This document shows positions 49,015 through 58,555 of a DNA stretch of 64,000 nt, piece by piece. Each line of letters opens with the position of its first letter. The first letter of the stretch is position 1. Location of the stretch: the NCBI RefSeq assembly GCF_017874715.1, contig NZ_JAGGLR010000009.1, forward strand, positions 310,001 to 374,000, read 5' to 3'. The translations under genes and the position numbers were made by a program. Below the pieces are notes generated by a model that made no database searches, was not told the DNA's origin, and saw nothing but the letters and a program-made list of their open reading frames with translations. The DNA is from Streptomyces iranensis. Its GTDB lineage: Bacteria > Actinomycetota > Actinomycetes > Streptomycetales > Streptomycetaceae.

Positions 49015-50181
49015 CTAAGGCTTGTGGCCGACCGCCTCCGCGTAGAACGAGCGGTCCACGACCTGGTCCTCGGGCAGGGGGTCGCCCTCGACCACCCCGG
49101 CGGTGGCATACGCCTTCTGCAGGCGGTCCACGGTGCCCGCGCGAATCTCCCAGTCCATACGCAGCGACGGCACGGCGGCCAAGGTGTCCGGCTCGGTCTT
49201 GAGCACGTCGCCGAGGTCGTCGAGGAATGCCCTGTCCTTCTTGTAGTCCCCGGCGAAGTACGTGTTGACGGTGCGGATGTAGGCGCGCAGGAACGCCACC
49301 CCCGCGTCCGGATCCCCGGTCAGCAGATCGGGTCCGAACAGGAGCCCGCCGAGCGGTTCACCCCTCGGCTGACCGCCGAGGAAGGCGTAGCCCGCGTCGC
49401 CGTCCACCTGGCGCCACACCGGGTCGAGCAGCCAGGCCGCGTCCACTCCGCCGTTCCTCAGCGAGGCGAGGACCTCGGCCGGGCCGAGCTGCTGGAAGCG
49501 GACGCTGTCCACATCGGCCTTGTGCGCGGAGAGCACCTTCTCCATCGGGTATGTGATGACCGAGCCCTTGCCGATGAGGGTGCCGACCGTACGGTCCTTG
49601 AGGCTGACCCCCTCCGCCGTCTCCCCCGGTCGCAGCCTGGCCCAGAATCCGCTCTTGGAGCCGGGCGCGGGCGTGAAGTTGCCGGCGACCCAGCGAATGT
49701 CGAACCCCTGCCGGATGCCGTTGAGCACAGCGGCCTCCGGCGCCGCGTACTGGACGTCGACATCGCCCTTGGCGAGCAGCGGAAGCGCGTCCGGGGTGGG
49801 CAGCAGCTTCACTTCGACGTCGAGCTTCTCCTTGCTGAATTCGCCCTTCGCCACACCGATCCGCAGAGGGGCCAGATACTCGGCGGTCAGCGTGGAGGCG
49901 GAGACGACGACCTTCGTCTTCTTCTTCAGCGGCTTCGGCGCGGGCGCGCCGGGCTCGCAACGGGCGGGCCTGCGGGCGGCGGACCTGTCGGAGGGATCGG
50001 TCCAGCCCTTGGCGCAGCCCGCGACGGGGGTGATCGGGCGGGGCTTGCTCCGCGCGCCCGCGCCCGTGCCCGTGCCCGTCGAGTCCGAGGTCTGTGCGTC
50101 GCAGGCGGCGAGGGAGCCGAGGACGCCCAGCAGGGTCACGCCCGTGAGCAGGGCGCGGGCGAGGGAGGGTGTCCGTGCCAT
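49015..50181 (-). CDS. ABC transporter substrate-binding lipoprotein (SsuA/TauA/NMT1-like)
   Basis: A 388-residue binding protein. The signal peptide ends in a lipobox-like GSLAAC. About 65 residues of Ser/Gly/Pro/Lys-rich linker follow, with two more Cys (VAGCAKGW, ARCEPG). The NMT1/SsuA-like domain starts at KVVVSASTLTAEYLAPLRIG and includes LLAKGDVDVQYAAPEAAVL and WVAGNFTPAPGSKSGFWARL. It likely binds an aliphatic sulfonate, nitrate-like or thiamin-precursor-like molecule; the sequence does not decide. ATG 50181 is used. It is the third gene after ATPase and permease, separated from the permease by 74 bp that contain a short direct repeat of GTCGGAGCCGAGGT. Confidence 0.85.
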   Translation of the reverse strand: MARTPSLARALLTGVTLLGVLGSLAACDAQTSDSTGTGTGAGARSKPRPITPVAGCAKGWTDPSDRSAARRPARCEPGAPAPKPLKKKTKVVVSASTLTAEYLAPLRIGVAKGEFSKEKLDVEVKLLPTPDALPLLAKGDVDVQYAAPEAAVLNGIRQGFDIRWVAGNFTPAPGSKSGFWARLRPGETAEGVSLKDRTVGTLIGKGSVITYPMEKVLSAHKADVDSVRFQQLGPAEVLASLRNGGVDAAWLLDPVWRQVDGDAGYAFLGGQPRGEPLGGLLFGPDLLTGDPDAGVAFLRAYIRTVNTYFAGDYKKDRAFLDDLGDVLKTEPDTLAAVPSLRMDWEIRAGTVDRLQKAYATAGVVEGDPLPEDQVVDRSFYAEAVGHKP

Positions 50182-50255
50182 GGGTGCCGCCTTCCGGGGC
50201 CGGGGGTCGGAGCCGAGGTGGGGGTCAGGACCGGAGTCGGAGCCGAGGTAGGGGG

Positions 50256-51182
50256 TCAGGACTGGGGCCGCCCGCGGTCCCGCGGCGCCCAGGGGGTGAG
50301 CCGGCGGCCGATGAACCGGACGAGTTCGGAGAAGACCACGCCGAGCACGGCCACGCAGACGATGCCGACGAACATCACGTCGTTCTGGAACAGCGTCCGG
50401 GAGTCGAAGATCAGGTGGCCGAGGCCGTCGTTCGCGGCGATCTGCTCGGAGGCGACGATGACCAGGACCGCCACTCCGGCCGCGACCCGCATGCCGACGA
50501 GGACCTGCGGCAGCGAGGCGGGCAGCAGGACATGGCGGAACATCTGCCAGGGACCGGCGCCGAATACCGCTCCGGCCTCCCGGTGGCCCTCGGCGACGCC
50601 CATCACGGCGGCCATCGTGGAGATCCACACGAAGAAGAAGACGGTGGTCGCGACGAGCGCGATCTGGGGTCCCTCGCCGAGGCCGAACATATTGAGGAAC
50701 ACGGGGAGCAGTGCGAGCTTGGGCACCACGTACAGCGCGTCGAGCAACGGTTCCAGCGCCGCGCGGACCATCCGCAGAGCGCCCATCAGCAGCCCGAAGA
50801 GATAGCCCGCGGCGGTGCCGAGCGCATAACCGGCGATCACCCGCTTGAGCGTGGCCCATACGTCCGGCCACAGCTTGCCGTCGGCGGCGCGCTGCCAGCC
50901 GTCCGCCGCGATCGTGGACGGCGCGGGGTAGATACGCGAGTCGATCCAGCGCTGATCCGCGGCGAGCTGCCACAGCAGGATCAGCGCGGCGGGCACGGCG
51001 AGCGCGAGGGAGAGTTCGATGGCGCGGCGGCGCCGGTGGGCGCGGACCGGATCGCGCTCCCCCGGTCCGGGGCGCCGCACCAGCAGCGTCGTCTCGGCGG
51101 ACCCGCCGTCCTGTTCACCTTCGCCGGGGCCGGGCCGCGCGGCCGCGGCCGGGGCCGGGGCTGCCGTGTTCTCGCCCTTCAT
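50256..51182 (-). CDS. ABC transporter permease (SsuC/TauC-like)
   Basis: A 308-residue permease. The first 50 residues are Pro/Ala/Glu-rich and cytoplasmic. Helices start at IELSLALAVPAALILLWQLA; VIAGYALGTAAGYLFGLLMG and PLLDALYVVPKLALLPVFLNMFGLG are typical of the SsuC/TauC group, and the EAA-type loop is HREAGAVFGAGPWQMFRHVLLP. It forms the membrane channel for the nearby binding protein and ATPase. The ATG at 51182 overlaps the stop of the ATPase gene (ATGA). Confidence 0.92.
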   Translation of the reverse strand: MKGENTAAPAPAAAARPGPGEGEQDGGSAETTLLVRRPGPGERDPVRAHRRRRAIELSLALAVPAALILLWQLAADQRWIDSRIYPAPSTIAADGWQRAADGKLWPDVWATLKRVIAGYALGTAAGYLFGLLMGALRMVRAALEPLLDALYVVPKLALLPVFLNMFGLGEGPQIALVATTVFFFVWISTMAAVMGVAEGHREAGAVFGAGPWQMFRHVLLPASLPQVLVGMRVAAGVAVLVIVASEQIAANDGLGHLIFDSRTLFQNDVMFVGIVCVAVLGVVFSELVRFIGRRLTPWAPRDRGRPQS

Positions 51183-52006
51183 GAGGGATTCCCCACCGAG
51201 TCCGCCGGAGCGGTGGCACCGGCCCCGCCCCGCTGGACCTCGTCGCGCAGGAGTTCCCACAGCTCGGACCGCAGGGCGGCGAACTGCGGAGAGTGGCGCA
51301 TCGCCCCGGTGCGCGGGCGTTCGAACGGCGGGTGCCGTTCGGCGATCACCCTGCCGGGTCTGGCCGACATCACCACCACCCGGTCCCCGAGCACGATCGC
51401 CTCCTCCAGGCTGTGGGTGACGAACAGTGCGGTGGTGCGGGTCGCCTGGCACACCGCGAGCAGCTCGTCCTGGAGGATGGTGCGCAGCTGGGCGTCGAGC
51501 GCGGCGAACGGTTCGTCCAGGAGCAGCACCTCCGGCTCCACCGCGAGCGCGCGGGCGATCGCCACCCGCTGCCGCATCCCGCCCGACAAGGTGGCCGGAT
51601 AGGCGTCGGCGAAGTCGGAGAGGCCGAGCCGGGCCAGCCAGTCCCTGGCCCGCGCGTCGGCGGCCTTGCGTGGCACGCGCCGCACATCGAGTCCGAAGCG
51701 GACGTTGGCCAGCACGGTCTTCCAGTCGTAGATGCCGTAGTCCTGCGGGATCATCGCGGCCGGGTGCCGGCGACGAGCGCGGATCTCGACCTCGCCACCG
51801 CTGGGGCGGACGAGTCCGGCGACGATGCGCAGGAACGTGGACTTGCCGCAGCCGGACGGGCCGACGATGCAGCAGAACTCCCCGTGTCGAATGTCCATAT
51901 CGAGTGGTCCGAGGGCGTGCACCTGCCGGGTTCCGTGCCCGAAGGTGCGGGTCACCGCGCGGGCACGTACTTTCGGCGCGGCCCCGGGTGTGGTGTGCGG
52001 CTCCAC
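51179..52006 (-). CDS. ABC transporter ATP-binding protein (SsuB/TauB-like)
   Basis: A 275-residue ATPase. Walker A is GPSGCGKSTFLRIVAGL, the signature is TLSGGMRQRVAIARAL, Walker B is VLLLDEPFAALDAQLR, and the H-loop is FVTHSLEEAI. The Q-loop region IPQDYGIYDWKTVLANVRFGL is typical of the nitrate/sulfonate/taurine group. GTG 52006 was chosen because GGAG lies seven nt upstream and the conserved domain starts soon after. It is the first gene of the ATPase-permease-binding protein operon. The 118-bp region upstream has an ATCGTAATCGTA direct repeat near 52066-52077 that may belong to the promoter. Confidence 0.93.
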   Translation of the reverse strand: MEPHTTPGAAPKVRARAVTRTFGHGTRQVHALGPLDMDIRHGEFCCIVGPSGCGKSTFLRIVAGLVRPSGGEVEIRARRRHPAAMIPQDYGIYDWKTVLANVRFGLDVRRVPRKAADARARDWLARLGLSDFADAYPATLSGGMRQRVAIARALAVEPEVLLLDEPFAALDAQLRTILQDELLAVCQATRTTALFVTHSLEEAIVLGDRVVVMSARPGRVIAERHPPFERPRTGAMRHSPQFAALRSELWELLRDEVQRGGAGATAPADSVGNPS

Positions 52007-52124
52007 CCCGTAACTCCTGATCCGGTTGAGCGGGTGTCGTGCGACAACGGCTGCGCACACCGCTTTACGATTACGATATGACGACCCGTCAGATTCGGGC
52101 AAGGGTGGCGTAGCGACTGGCGGC

Positions 52125-54113
52125 TCAGGACAGGCGGCGGCACAGCAGCGCGTCCGGGCCGCCGGAGCTGCCCACCCGCGTGGTGAAGGCGATACCGGCG
52201 GCGTACTCGCCGTCCGCGCACTGGCCCTTGTAGGCGCCGTGGGCGAAGTCGCCACCCGAGGCGTCGGCGGGCCGGTTGTCGGAGCGGTCGAACCAGACCG
52301 TACGTCCCGTGGGGCCCAGCGGGGTGCGGGCCGGGGCGCACAGTGCGGCGGACACCCGGCTGCCGCGGCGGCTGTAGCCGATGAGGAACTGGTCCAAGGG
52401 GCACTGGAACTTGGTGTAGCCCGAGGCCCAGTCGCCACCGGCGGGTACGTACCGTTCATCCGTGACGACCGTATGGGCGGTGCCGGGGGCGCGCGGGTCG
52501 TCGGCGCCGGTGTCGGTGCACAGCCCGCGGCCGGCGGTGTGGCTGAGGCCGATGAGCCGCAGCCCATCAGGGCAGGCCGCCTTGTAGGCGCCCGGATCCC
52601 AGTCGCCCCGGCCCCGCTCGATCAGTGACTGCACATGGTCGCCGTGGTCGGTGACGAGCATGCGCCAGGCCGGGACGCGGTCGACGGGACCGGTGCGTTC
52701 GGGCGCGGTCATCAGCCGCTGCCACGCCGTACCGCGCCAGTCGCCCTGGTCGAGGATTCCGTATCTGCGGCCCGTGGAGTCGTAGCGCAGCAGCGCCCAG
52801 TTGTCGTGGCCCTCCCATCCCACGAGTGGCCAGTAGGCGAAGTCTGCGTCACGGTCGGCGAAGTAGTCGGTGATATTGGTGAACCAGGCGCGCGGCGCGG
52901 TACCCGTCTCGGCCGATCCGATGCCGAACTCGCTGATCCACACGGGTGCCGTGTAGTGCCGCCCGCCGTCCTCGGCGACGAAGAACGCCTGGTCGGACAG
53001 GACTCGATAGAGCTCATCGCGGCTGAGGTCCTGGTACCGGGGGTCGTGTGTCTCGCCGACGCCGGTGGCACCGCTGTGGCGCGGGCCGGTGTATCCGTAG
53101 AAGTGGGCCGAGTACACCAGCTTGTGGGTGTTGACGAGGGTGTGCGAGAGGGTGCGCGCGGGGGCCAGGGTGGGGCGCTCATGGGGCAGCCCGTCCACCG
53201 GAATCCCGGTCCAGTTGATGCCCTCGATCACGATGAGGAGGTCGGGGTCGGCCTCGGTGAGGATGCGGTCGGCGGCGCGCTGCGCGGCGGTGTACCAGTC
53301 GTGCTCATCGCCGAGACCCCAGTTGGGGTCGTCCAGGACATCGCGGCGCACCTCGTTGTAGAGGTCGGCGCCCACCACACGTGGCTCGTCGGCGTAACGG
53401 CGGGCCATGAAGACCCAGTCGTCGATCCACGCTTGCGTGGACTGGCCGCTGTTCCACCGCTCGTTGCCGTCGATGCCGCAGCACCACCGGGTGGTGTTGG
53501 TGTGGTTGTTGAGGATGACGGCGAAGCCGTCCCGGCTGAGAGCGGACACCACGGCATCGAAGACCTGCAGGGGTGTCTTTCCGCGCAGTTGGGTGTTGGC
53601 GGCTACGGCACCGTCCGGAACGGTCGCCGTGGCGTGGATCATCTCGTTGGAGAACGGCAGCCGGATGCTGTTGATGCCGAGCCGATGGAAGTCGGCGAGC
53701 AGCGTCGGCAGGGGAACCCGGTCCAGGCCGAGGGGAATGCCGGAGGAGTTCTGCCCGGAGTGGTGGTTGGCGGGGTCCTCGACACTGCCGCTCCCCGTCC
53801 ACGAGCCCTGCGCGCCATCCCAGTTGGCCGACTTGAGCCGGAAGCGGTCACCCTTGGCGTCCACGATGTACCGGCCGCGGGTCGACAGCGGCGGCTGCCA
53901 GGTGTCGGCCGCGGGGGCGGTGGCGGAGGTGACGGGGTCGGAGGTGACGGAGGCGGAGGTGACGGAGGTGGCGGAGGTGACGGGGTCGGAGATGGCGGGG
54001 GCCGCCGGTGCGGCGGGCTGTCGGGCGGTGGCGACCGGCCCCGGCGCCGTGGCCAGCACGGCGAGGATCGACGCGATTCCCGTCAGGTACCTGAGTGTTC
54101 TCCTGGTCGGCAT
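52125..54113 (-). CDS. Secreted GH5-type glycoside hydrolase with three C-terminal repeats
   Basis: A 662-residue secreted enzyme. A signal peptide (to about residue 30) is followed by a Thr/Ser/Val-rich linker of SVTSASVT-like repeats (41-68). The TIM-barrel domain is of GH5 type, with acid/base Glu254 in DLYNEVRRD and nucleophile Glu395 in VWISEFGIG. NHTNTTRWCCGIDG lies between. The C-terminal 160 residues hold three similar units (503-559, 560-620, 621-662), each starting GDW/GDF and containing a K..C...G core and a later Cys. They look like a small binding or adhesion module I do not recognise. It likely attacks a beta-glucan or mannan outside the cell, feeding the transporter encoded upstream. 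Confidence 0.82.
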   Translation of the reverse strand: MPTRRTLRYLTGIASILAVLATAPGPVATARQPAAPAAPAISDPVTSATSVTSASVTSDPVTSATAPAADTWQPPLSTRGRYIVDAKGDRFRLKSANWDGAQGSWTGSGSVEDPANHHSGQNSSGIPLGLDRVPLPTLLADFHRLGINSIRLPFSNEMIHATATVPDGAVAANTQLRGKTPLQVFDAVVSALSRDGFAVILNNHTNTTRWCCGIDGNERWNSGQSTQAWIDDWVFMARRYADEPRVVGADLYNEVRRDVLDDPNWGLGDEHDWYTAAQRAADRILTEADPDLLIVIEGINWTGIPVDGLPHERPTLAPARTLSHTLVNTHKLVYSAHFYGYTGPRHSGATGVGETHDPRYQDLSRDELYRVLSDQAFFVAEDGGRHYTAPVWISEFGIGSAETGTAPRAWFTNITDYFADRDADFAYWPLVGWEGHDNWALLRYDSTGRRYGILDQGDWRGTAWQRLMTAPERTGPVDRVPAWRMLVTDHGDHVQSLIERGRGDWDPGAYKAACPDGLRLIGLSHTAGRGLCTDTGADDPRAPGTAHTVVTDERYVPAGGDWASGYTKFQCPLDQFLIGYSRRGSRVSAALCAPARTPLGPTGRTVWFDRSDNRPADASGGDFAHGAYKGQCADGEYAAGIAFTTRVGSSGGPDALLCRRLS

Positions 54114-54222
54114 GCGGCCTTCCCGTGGGTGAGCGATGGTGCCCGAACGCGGCTCCGCCGGACCCGGCGCGCCCGGCCACCATACTGACGGCCCATCACA
54201 TAACCGTCCAGACAGCGTGCGA

Positions 54223-56502
54223 TCAGCCCGGCGGCTCAATCACCAGCCGCGCCCCCTGCGTTTCGACGGCCGAGGGCCCGGTCTCCAGCAGGAGTTCTCC
54301 GGGTTCGACGGCGAGGCCGAGGTCCCGGGTGACGGAGGCGAGGGTGTCGGCGTCGATCGCGAACACGGCGTCGGCCTCCTCCCCCGGCCGCAGGTCGAGG
54401 CGGGCGAAGCCGCGGAGCTCGCGTACGCGGGGCCACGAGGAGCCGCCCGACAGCCGGCGCACATAGAGCTGGACCGTCTCGCGCACCGGCCGCTCGCCGG
54501 TGTTGCGCACGGTGACCCGGCAGTTGAGCGTCGGGTCGTCCGGGGTCACACGGGCGCGCGAGAGCCGTGGCGGCGCGTACGCGACGGTGGTGTACGAAAG
54601 GCCGTGGCCGAAGGCGTAGCGGGCGGTGGCGGGCTGGTCCACATAGCCGCGGTACCGGTGGTCCTTGGCGTTGTAGAACACCGGCAGCTGCCCGGCCGAC
54701 CTGGGGATGGACACCGGCAGCCGCCCCTCGGGCCCGACCGCGCCGAACAGTACGTCGGCGACGGCCCGGCCGCCCCACGGGCCCGGGTACCAGGCGCTCA
54801 GCACCGCCGCGGCCGTGCCGGAGAGGTCGGGCAGGGCGTGCGGACGGCCCTGGACGAGGACCACGACGACCGGCACACCCGTGGCCGCCACCGCGTCCAG
54901 GAGCGCCAACTGCCCTTCTGGCAAGCACAGTTCGGCCAGGTCGACACCCTCGCCACAGGTCATTCCGGCGGGGTTGGCGGAGCTCACGACGGCCGCGCCG
55001 TTGGTGTCGAAGGTGGTGTCGCCGGACCGGGCGCTGGACCCGCCCAGGACGAGCACCGCGATGTCCGCCGCCGCCGCCAGCGCGACCGCCTCGGGGACAC
55101 CGGAGAGGTCGCCGCCGACCAGCTCGCACCCTGGCCCGTAGGTGACCTCGGTGTCCGGCGGGGCGGCCGACCGGATGCCGTCCAGGACCGTGACGTGGTG
55201 GGAGCCGGGGCGCTGTGGCGCTGTGTAGTCGCCGATCTGCTGGGCGATGGAGTCGGCGTTCGGGCCGAGGACGGCGATCCGGCGGGCCGAGGGTGCCAGC
55301 GGCAGGACTCCCCCGTCGTGGGCGAGCAGTGTGATGGACGCGCGGGCGATGCGTTCGCTCAGCTCGCCGGGGTCGGAGCGCTGTGCGCCAGGCGCTTCGA
55401 CAGGCGCGTAGGGCCGCTCGAAGAGGCCCAGGCGGAACTTCAGCGCCAGCACCCGGGCCACGGCGGTGTCCAGGGTCCGCTCCGCGACGAGCCCCTGCTC
55501 CACCGCCTCGGCCAGCCGCGGGAAGCAGTCGTCCCAGAGGCTCAGGTCGCATCCGGCGTTGAGGGCCAGGGCGCCCGCGGCCACCGGGTCGCCCGTGAGC
55601 CGGACCAGGCGGTCGATGGCGCCGCCGTCCGCCATGACGATGCCGTCGAACTCCAGCCGCTCCCGGAGGAGTTCGGTCAGCAGCGGTCGGCCGGCGACGC
55701 ACGGCAGGCCGTCGAATTCGTTGTAGGCCGCCATCACCCCGGCCGCACCGGCGCGTATCCCGGACCGGGCCGCCGCCAGGTGGATCTCGTGCAGTTCACG
55801 GGCGCCCAGTTCGGTGGCCGCGCTGTTGCGTCCGCCGACCGTGGCCCCCTGACCGGCGAAGTGCTTGAGCACCACGGCCACGTCGGCCGTGCGCATCCCC
55901 CGCACCAGCGCCTCGGTGAGCCGGGCGGCCAGATACGGGTCCTCGCCGAAGCACTCCTCCGCGCGGCCCCAGCGCGGGTCGCGCACCAGGTCGAGGGCGG
56001 AGACCAGCGCCATGTGGCCACCGCGTGCCCGCACCTCGGCGCCGACCGCGGCCGCCGCGGCCTCGTAGAGTGCGGGGTCCCAGGTGGCGCCCACGGCGAG
56101 GTTGACCGGCAGCACGGTGCCGTCCAGGGCCTGGTGGCCGTGCGGAACCTCCTCCACCAACAGCACGGGTATGCCCAGCCGGGTGTTCTCCACGACATGG
56201 CGCTGTACGGCATCGGCGACCCGCGCCCCGTCCGCCGCCGTGATGCCGTCGGCGAAGCCGACGCCGGACCAGGCGTCGGCCCGCTGGAGCCCGTACAGGG
56301 CCCCCATCCCGCCGTACGCGGCGACCTCGGCGCGGAAGGCGTCGGTGAGCCGGTGGCCGCTGTGGTTACGCTCGTAGGCGTGCCAGCCGTACATGCGCTG
56401 GTTGACCTGGCCGACCTTCTCGCCGAGCGTCATGCGCCCCAGCAGATCGCGGACCCGCTCCGCCACCGGCGCCGTCGGGTCGCGGTAGGGCTGGTCGGTC
56501 AC
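54223..56502 (-). CDS. GH3 beta-glucosidase-type enzyme
   Basis: A 759-residue family 3 glycoside hydrolase, cytoplasmic (no signal peptide). The N-terminal barrel begins MTDQPYRDPTAPVAERVRDLLGRM, with VLKHFAGQGAT and DPRWGRAEECFGEDPYLAARL as family blocks. The nucleophile Asp is in GIVMADGGAIDRLV. The second domain has VAVLGPNADS-like sequence (IAVLGPNADSIAQQIGDY), and a fibronectin III-like domain ends the protein. It should release terminal sugars from imported beta-oligosaccharides. GTG 56502 overlaps the stop of the preceding GH gene (GTGA), so both are translated together. Confidence 0.9.
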   Translation of the reverse strand: MTDQPYRDPTAPVAERVRDLLGRMTLGEKVGQVNQRMYGWHAYERNHSGHRLTDAFRAEVAAYGGMGALYGLQRADAWSGVGFADGITAADGARVADAVQRHVVENTRLGIPVLLVEEVPHGHQALDGTVLPVNLAVGATWDPALYEAAAAAVGAEVRARGGHMALVSALDLVRDPRWGRAEECFGEDPYLAARLTEALVRGMRTADVAVVLKHFAGQGATVGGRNSAATELGARELHEIHLAAARSGIRAGAAGVMAAYNEFDGLPCVAGRPLLTELLRERLEFDGIVMADGGAIDRLVRLTGDPVAAGALALNAGCDLSLWDDCFPRLAEAVEQGLVAERTLDTAVARVLALKFRLGLFERPYAPVEAPGAQRSDPGELSERIARASITLLAHDGGVLPLAPSARRIAVLGPNADSIAQQIGDYTAPQRPGSHHVTVLDGIRSAAPPDTEVTYGPGCELVGGDLSGVPEAVALAAAADIAVLVLGGSSARSGDTTFDTNGAAVVSSANPAGMTCGEGVDLAELCLPEGQLALLDAVAATGVPVVVVLVQGRPHALPDLSGTAAAVLSAWYPGPWGGRAVADVLFGAVGPEGRLPVSIPRSAGQLPVFYNAKDHRYRGYVDQPATARYAFGHGLSYTTVAYAPPRLSRARVTPDDPTLNCRVTVRNTGERPVRETVQLYVRRLSGGSSWPRVRELRGFARLDLRPGEEADAVFAIDADTLASVTRDLGLAVEPGELLLETGPSAVETQGARLVIEPPG

Positions 56503-58433
56503 GTCAGCTCCAGGACGCGCACACCGTACGGGCCGAGGGTCACATCCGCCGTCGCCGCGCCGGACGCCAGGTCACGCAGCGTTCCCTCGGCCACGGGGCG
56601 GACGGTGACCTCGTCCGGGCTCTGGCTGACCAGCCATACGAAGCGGCGCCCGTCGTCGTGGACGAGGAGGTCCGCGCCGACGTGAGGGCTGTCGACCGTC
56701 ACCGGGCGGTGGACCCCGGCCACGTCGGCGAGCGCCGCGTACAGCCGGTGGGTCTCCTCGGGGTTGGCGCGGGCGGTGCGGGCGGCCATGTGCTCGAGGG
56801 GGTAGGTGGCCAGGACGGTGCGGCCACGCCCGGTGTCACGCACCAGGAGGGCGGGCCGCCCGTGGGCGTCGACCGCCACCACCCGGGCATCACGCGGAAC
56901 CACCGGCAGATACGCCCGGCTGTCCTCGTTGCCCGCGACGGGGAAGCGCAGCGAGGTCCCGGCCGTAAGCCCGCCGAAGTCCTCGGTGAACGTCATCTCC
57001 AGGACATCGTCCTCGATGGGCTCGGCCACACCGTAGGAGAGTTGCAGTTCGACGCCGAACAGCCCGTCCAGGTCGTCGAACCACGGGCCGCGGGTCCCGG
57101 GGTGCTCGCCGGAGCAGAACGAGAGGTAGACGGTGGCGCCCGCGTGGGCGCGGCGTTCGAGCTCACGCCGGGTGCGCGTGGTGAGCTGGCGGGTGGCGGG
57201 GAGCAGATACAGCGCCGCGTCGCCGGGCAGGCCGTCGGCTTCCCGGGTGAAGCCCACCGGCAGGTCGGCGGCGCGCGTGGCCACATAGCCCTGATGCAGC
57301 GATGTGAAGATCAGCGGCCGGTCGGCAGGCCTGCTGTAGGGGTAGCCACGCTCCAGGAAGGCGGGTACGACCAGGGCCGCGTCCGCGTCGGCGCGTCGGC
57401 AGTGTGCGAAGTCCACGGCCTTCAACACCTCGGCGAACGCGGCGAGTTCGAGCAGCGGGGCCTTGGGGGCGCCGGTGTGGTCGGTGATGCCGAAATGCAT
57501 CTCGAAGGGGTGGTGGTCGTACGGTGAGCGGTCCCACAGGTCGTCGTAGTCGGTGTTGTTCCAGGCGATCCAGCCCGTGGCCCCGCCGAGCAGCGAGTTG
57601 TGCAGGGTCTGCCGGTAGTAGACCGCCGCGTTCCGATCGGACACGGTGTCCGTGGAGAGCCCGAACTCCTCCAGGACGACGGGCTGTCCGGTGACCGACG
57701 CCAGTTCGCATTCGAAGGCGGCGCGCAGGTGCTGACGGGGCCGGTCGGTGTCCGAGCGGTAGACGTGCGGGCCCACGAAGTCCACGTACTCGGCGGTCTC
57801 GCGCAGCGAGAAGCCGTTGTCGCGCCCGGTGACCTCGATGCCCCACGCGCCGTCCCCGAGGGAGACGGGCTGGGTGCCGCCGGCCGCCCGTACGGCGTTG
57901 CACATGGCCTGCGCCCAGGCGGTCACCACCTCGGAGGAGGGCGGATCCACCTGGTAGACGCGGCCGTAGCCGGGCATCTCATTGGTGATGAGCCAGCCGG
58001 TGACCGCCGGGTGGTCCTTGAAGCGGCGGGTCATCCGGGACACGAACCAGGCCTGGCGGCCGACCATCCACACGTCCTCGTAGAGGTCGCGGCCGCCGCG
58101 CCAGACGGGGTCCCAGTTCTCGCCCGACATGTGGCCGACGATGAAGGTGGGCACCGTGCCCATGCCCGTCTCGGTGTGGGCGTCGAGGAAGTCGCGGAAG
58201 TGTTCGCACAGCGTCTCGTCGACGCGGTGGGGCTCTGGATGGAAATCGGGCCAGTAGAAGAACGACCGGGTCATCGTCAGGCCGTGCTCGCGCAGCACCC
58301 GCAGTTCCTCGCGGACCGTCTTCGGGTCGTAGTCGCGCCACATCAGGGGCCCGCCGGTGCGGGACCAGAAGTTGGCGCCGAGCCAGGGCAGGACGGCGGG
58401 GTGGTGGGTGAGCTGGGCGCTGTGGCGTCGCAT
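56499..58433 (-). CDS. GH5-like beta-mannosidase/glycosidase with C-terminal beta-galactosidase-type domain
   Basis: A 644-residue clan A glycosidase, cytoplasmic. The barrel starts LPWLGANFWSRTGGPLMWRDY. The acid/base is Glu152 in WLITNEMPG, the nucleophile Glu256 in PVVLEEFG, and IAWNNTDYDD is the late barrel block. The second half (about residue 330 on) has the layout of the glutamine-amidotransferase-like and beta domains of GH42-type enzymes (ALYLLPATRQLTTRTRRELE, GATVYLSF). It probably cleaves beta-mannosidic or related linkages of imported oligosaccharides. ATG 58433 is the start. It follows the LacI gene by 122 bp and its stop overlaps the GH3 start. Confidence 0.8.
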   Translation of the reverse strand: MRRHSAQLTHHPAVLPWLGANFWSRTGGPLMWRDYDPKTVREELRVLREHGLTMTRSFFYWPDFHPEPHRVDETLCEHFRDFLDAHTETGMGTVPTFIVGHMSGENWDPVWRGGRDLYEDVWMVGRQAWFVSRMTRRFKDHPAVTGWLITNEMPGYGRVYQVDPPSSEVVTAWAQAMCNAVRAAGGTQPVSLGDGAWGIEVTGRDNGFSLRETAEYVDFVGPHVYRSDTDRPRQHLRAAFECELASVTGQPVVLEEFGLSTDTVSDRNAAVYYRQTLHNSLLGGATGWIAWNNTDYDDLWDRSPYDHHPFEMHFGITDHTGAPKAPLLELAAFAEVLKAVDFAHCRRADADAALVVPAFLERGYPYSRPADRPLIFTSLHQGYVATRAADLPVGFTREADGLPGDAALYLLPATRQLTTRTRRELERRAHAGATVYLSFCSGEHPGTRGPWFDDLDGLFGVELQLSYGVAEPIEDDVLEMTFTEDFGGLTAGTSLRFPVAGNEDSRAYLPVVPRDARVVAVDAHGRPALLVRDTGRGRTVLATYPLEHMAARTARANPEETHRLYAALADVAGVHRPVTVDSPHVGADLLVHDDGRRFVWLVSQSPDEVTVRPVAEGTLRDLASGAATADVTLGPYGVRVLELT

Positions 58434-58555
58434 GGTCCTTCTCGGATGTCGGTGGTACGGGGTGGGGGGTGGCCCGGCACATGGCCGGGGTCGGGGGCGG
58501 GGTCAAGGTCAGGGGCTGGGTTCGGGTGTCAGCCGGGGGCGACACCGTTGGGGCG

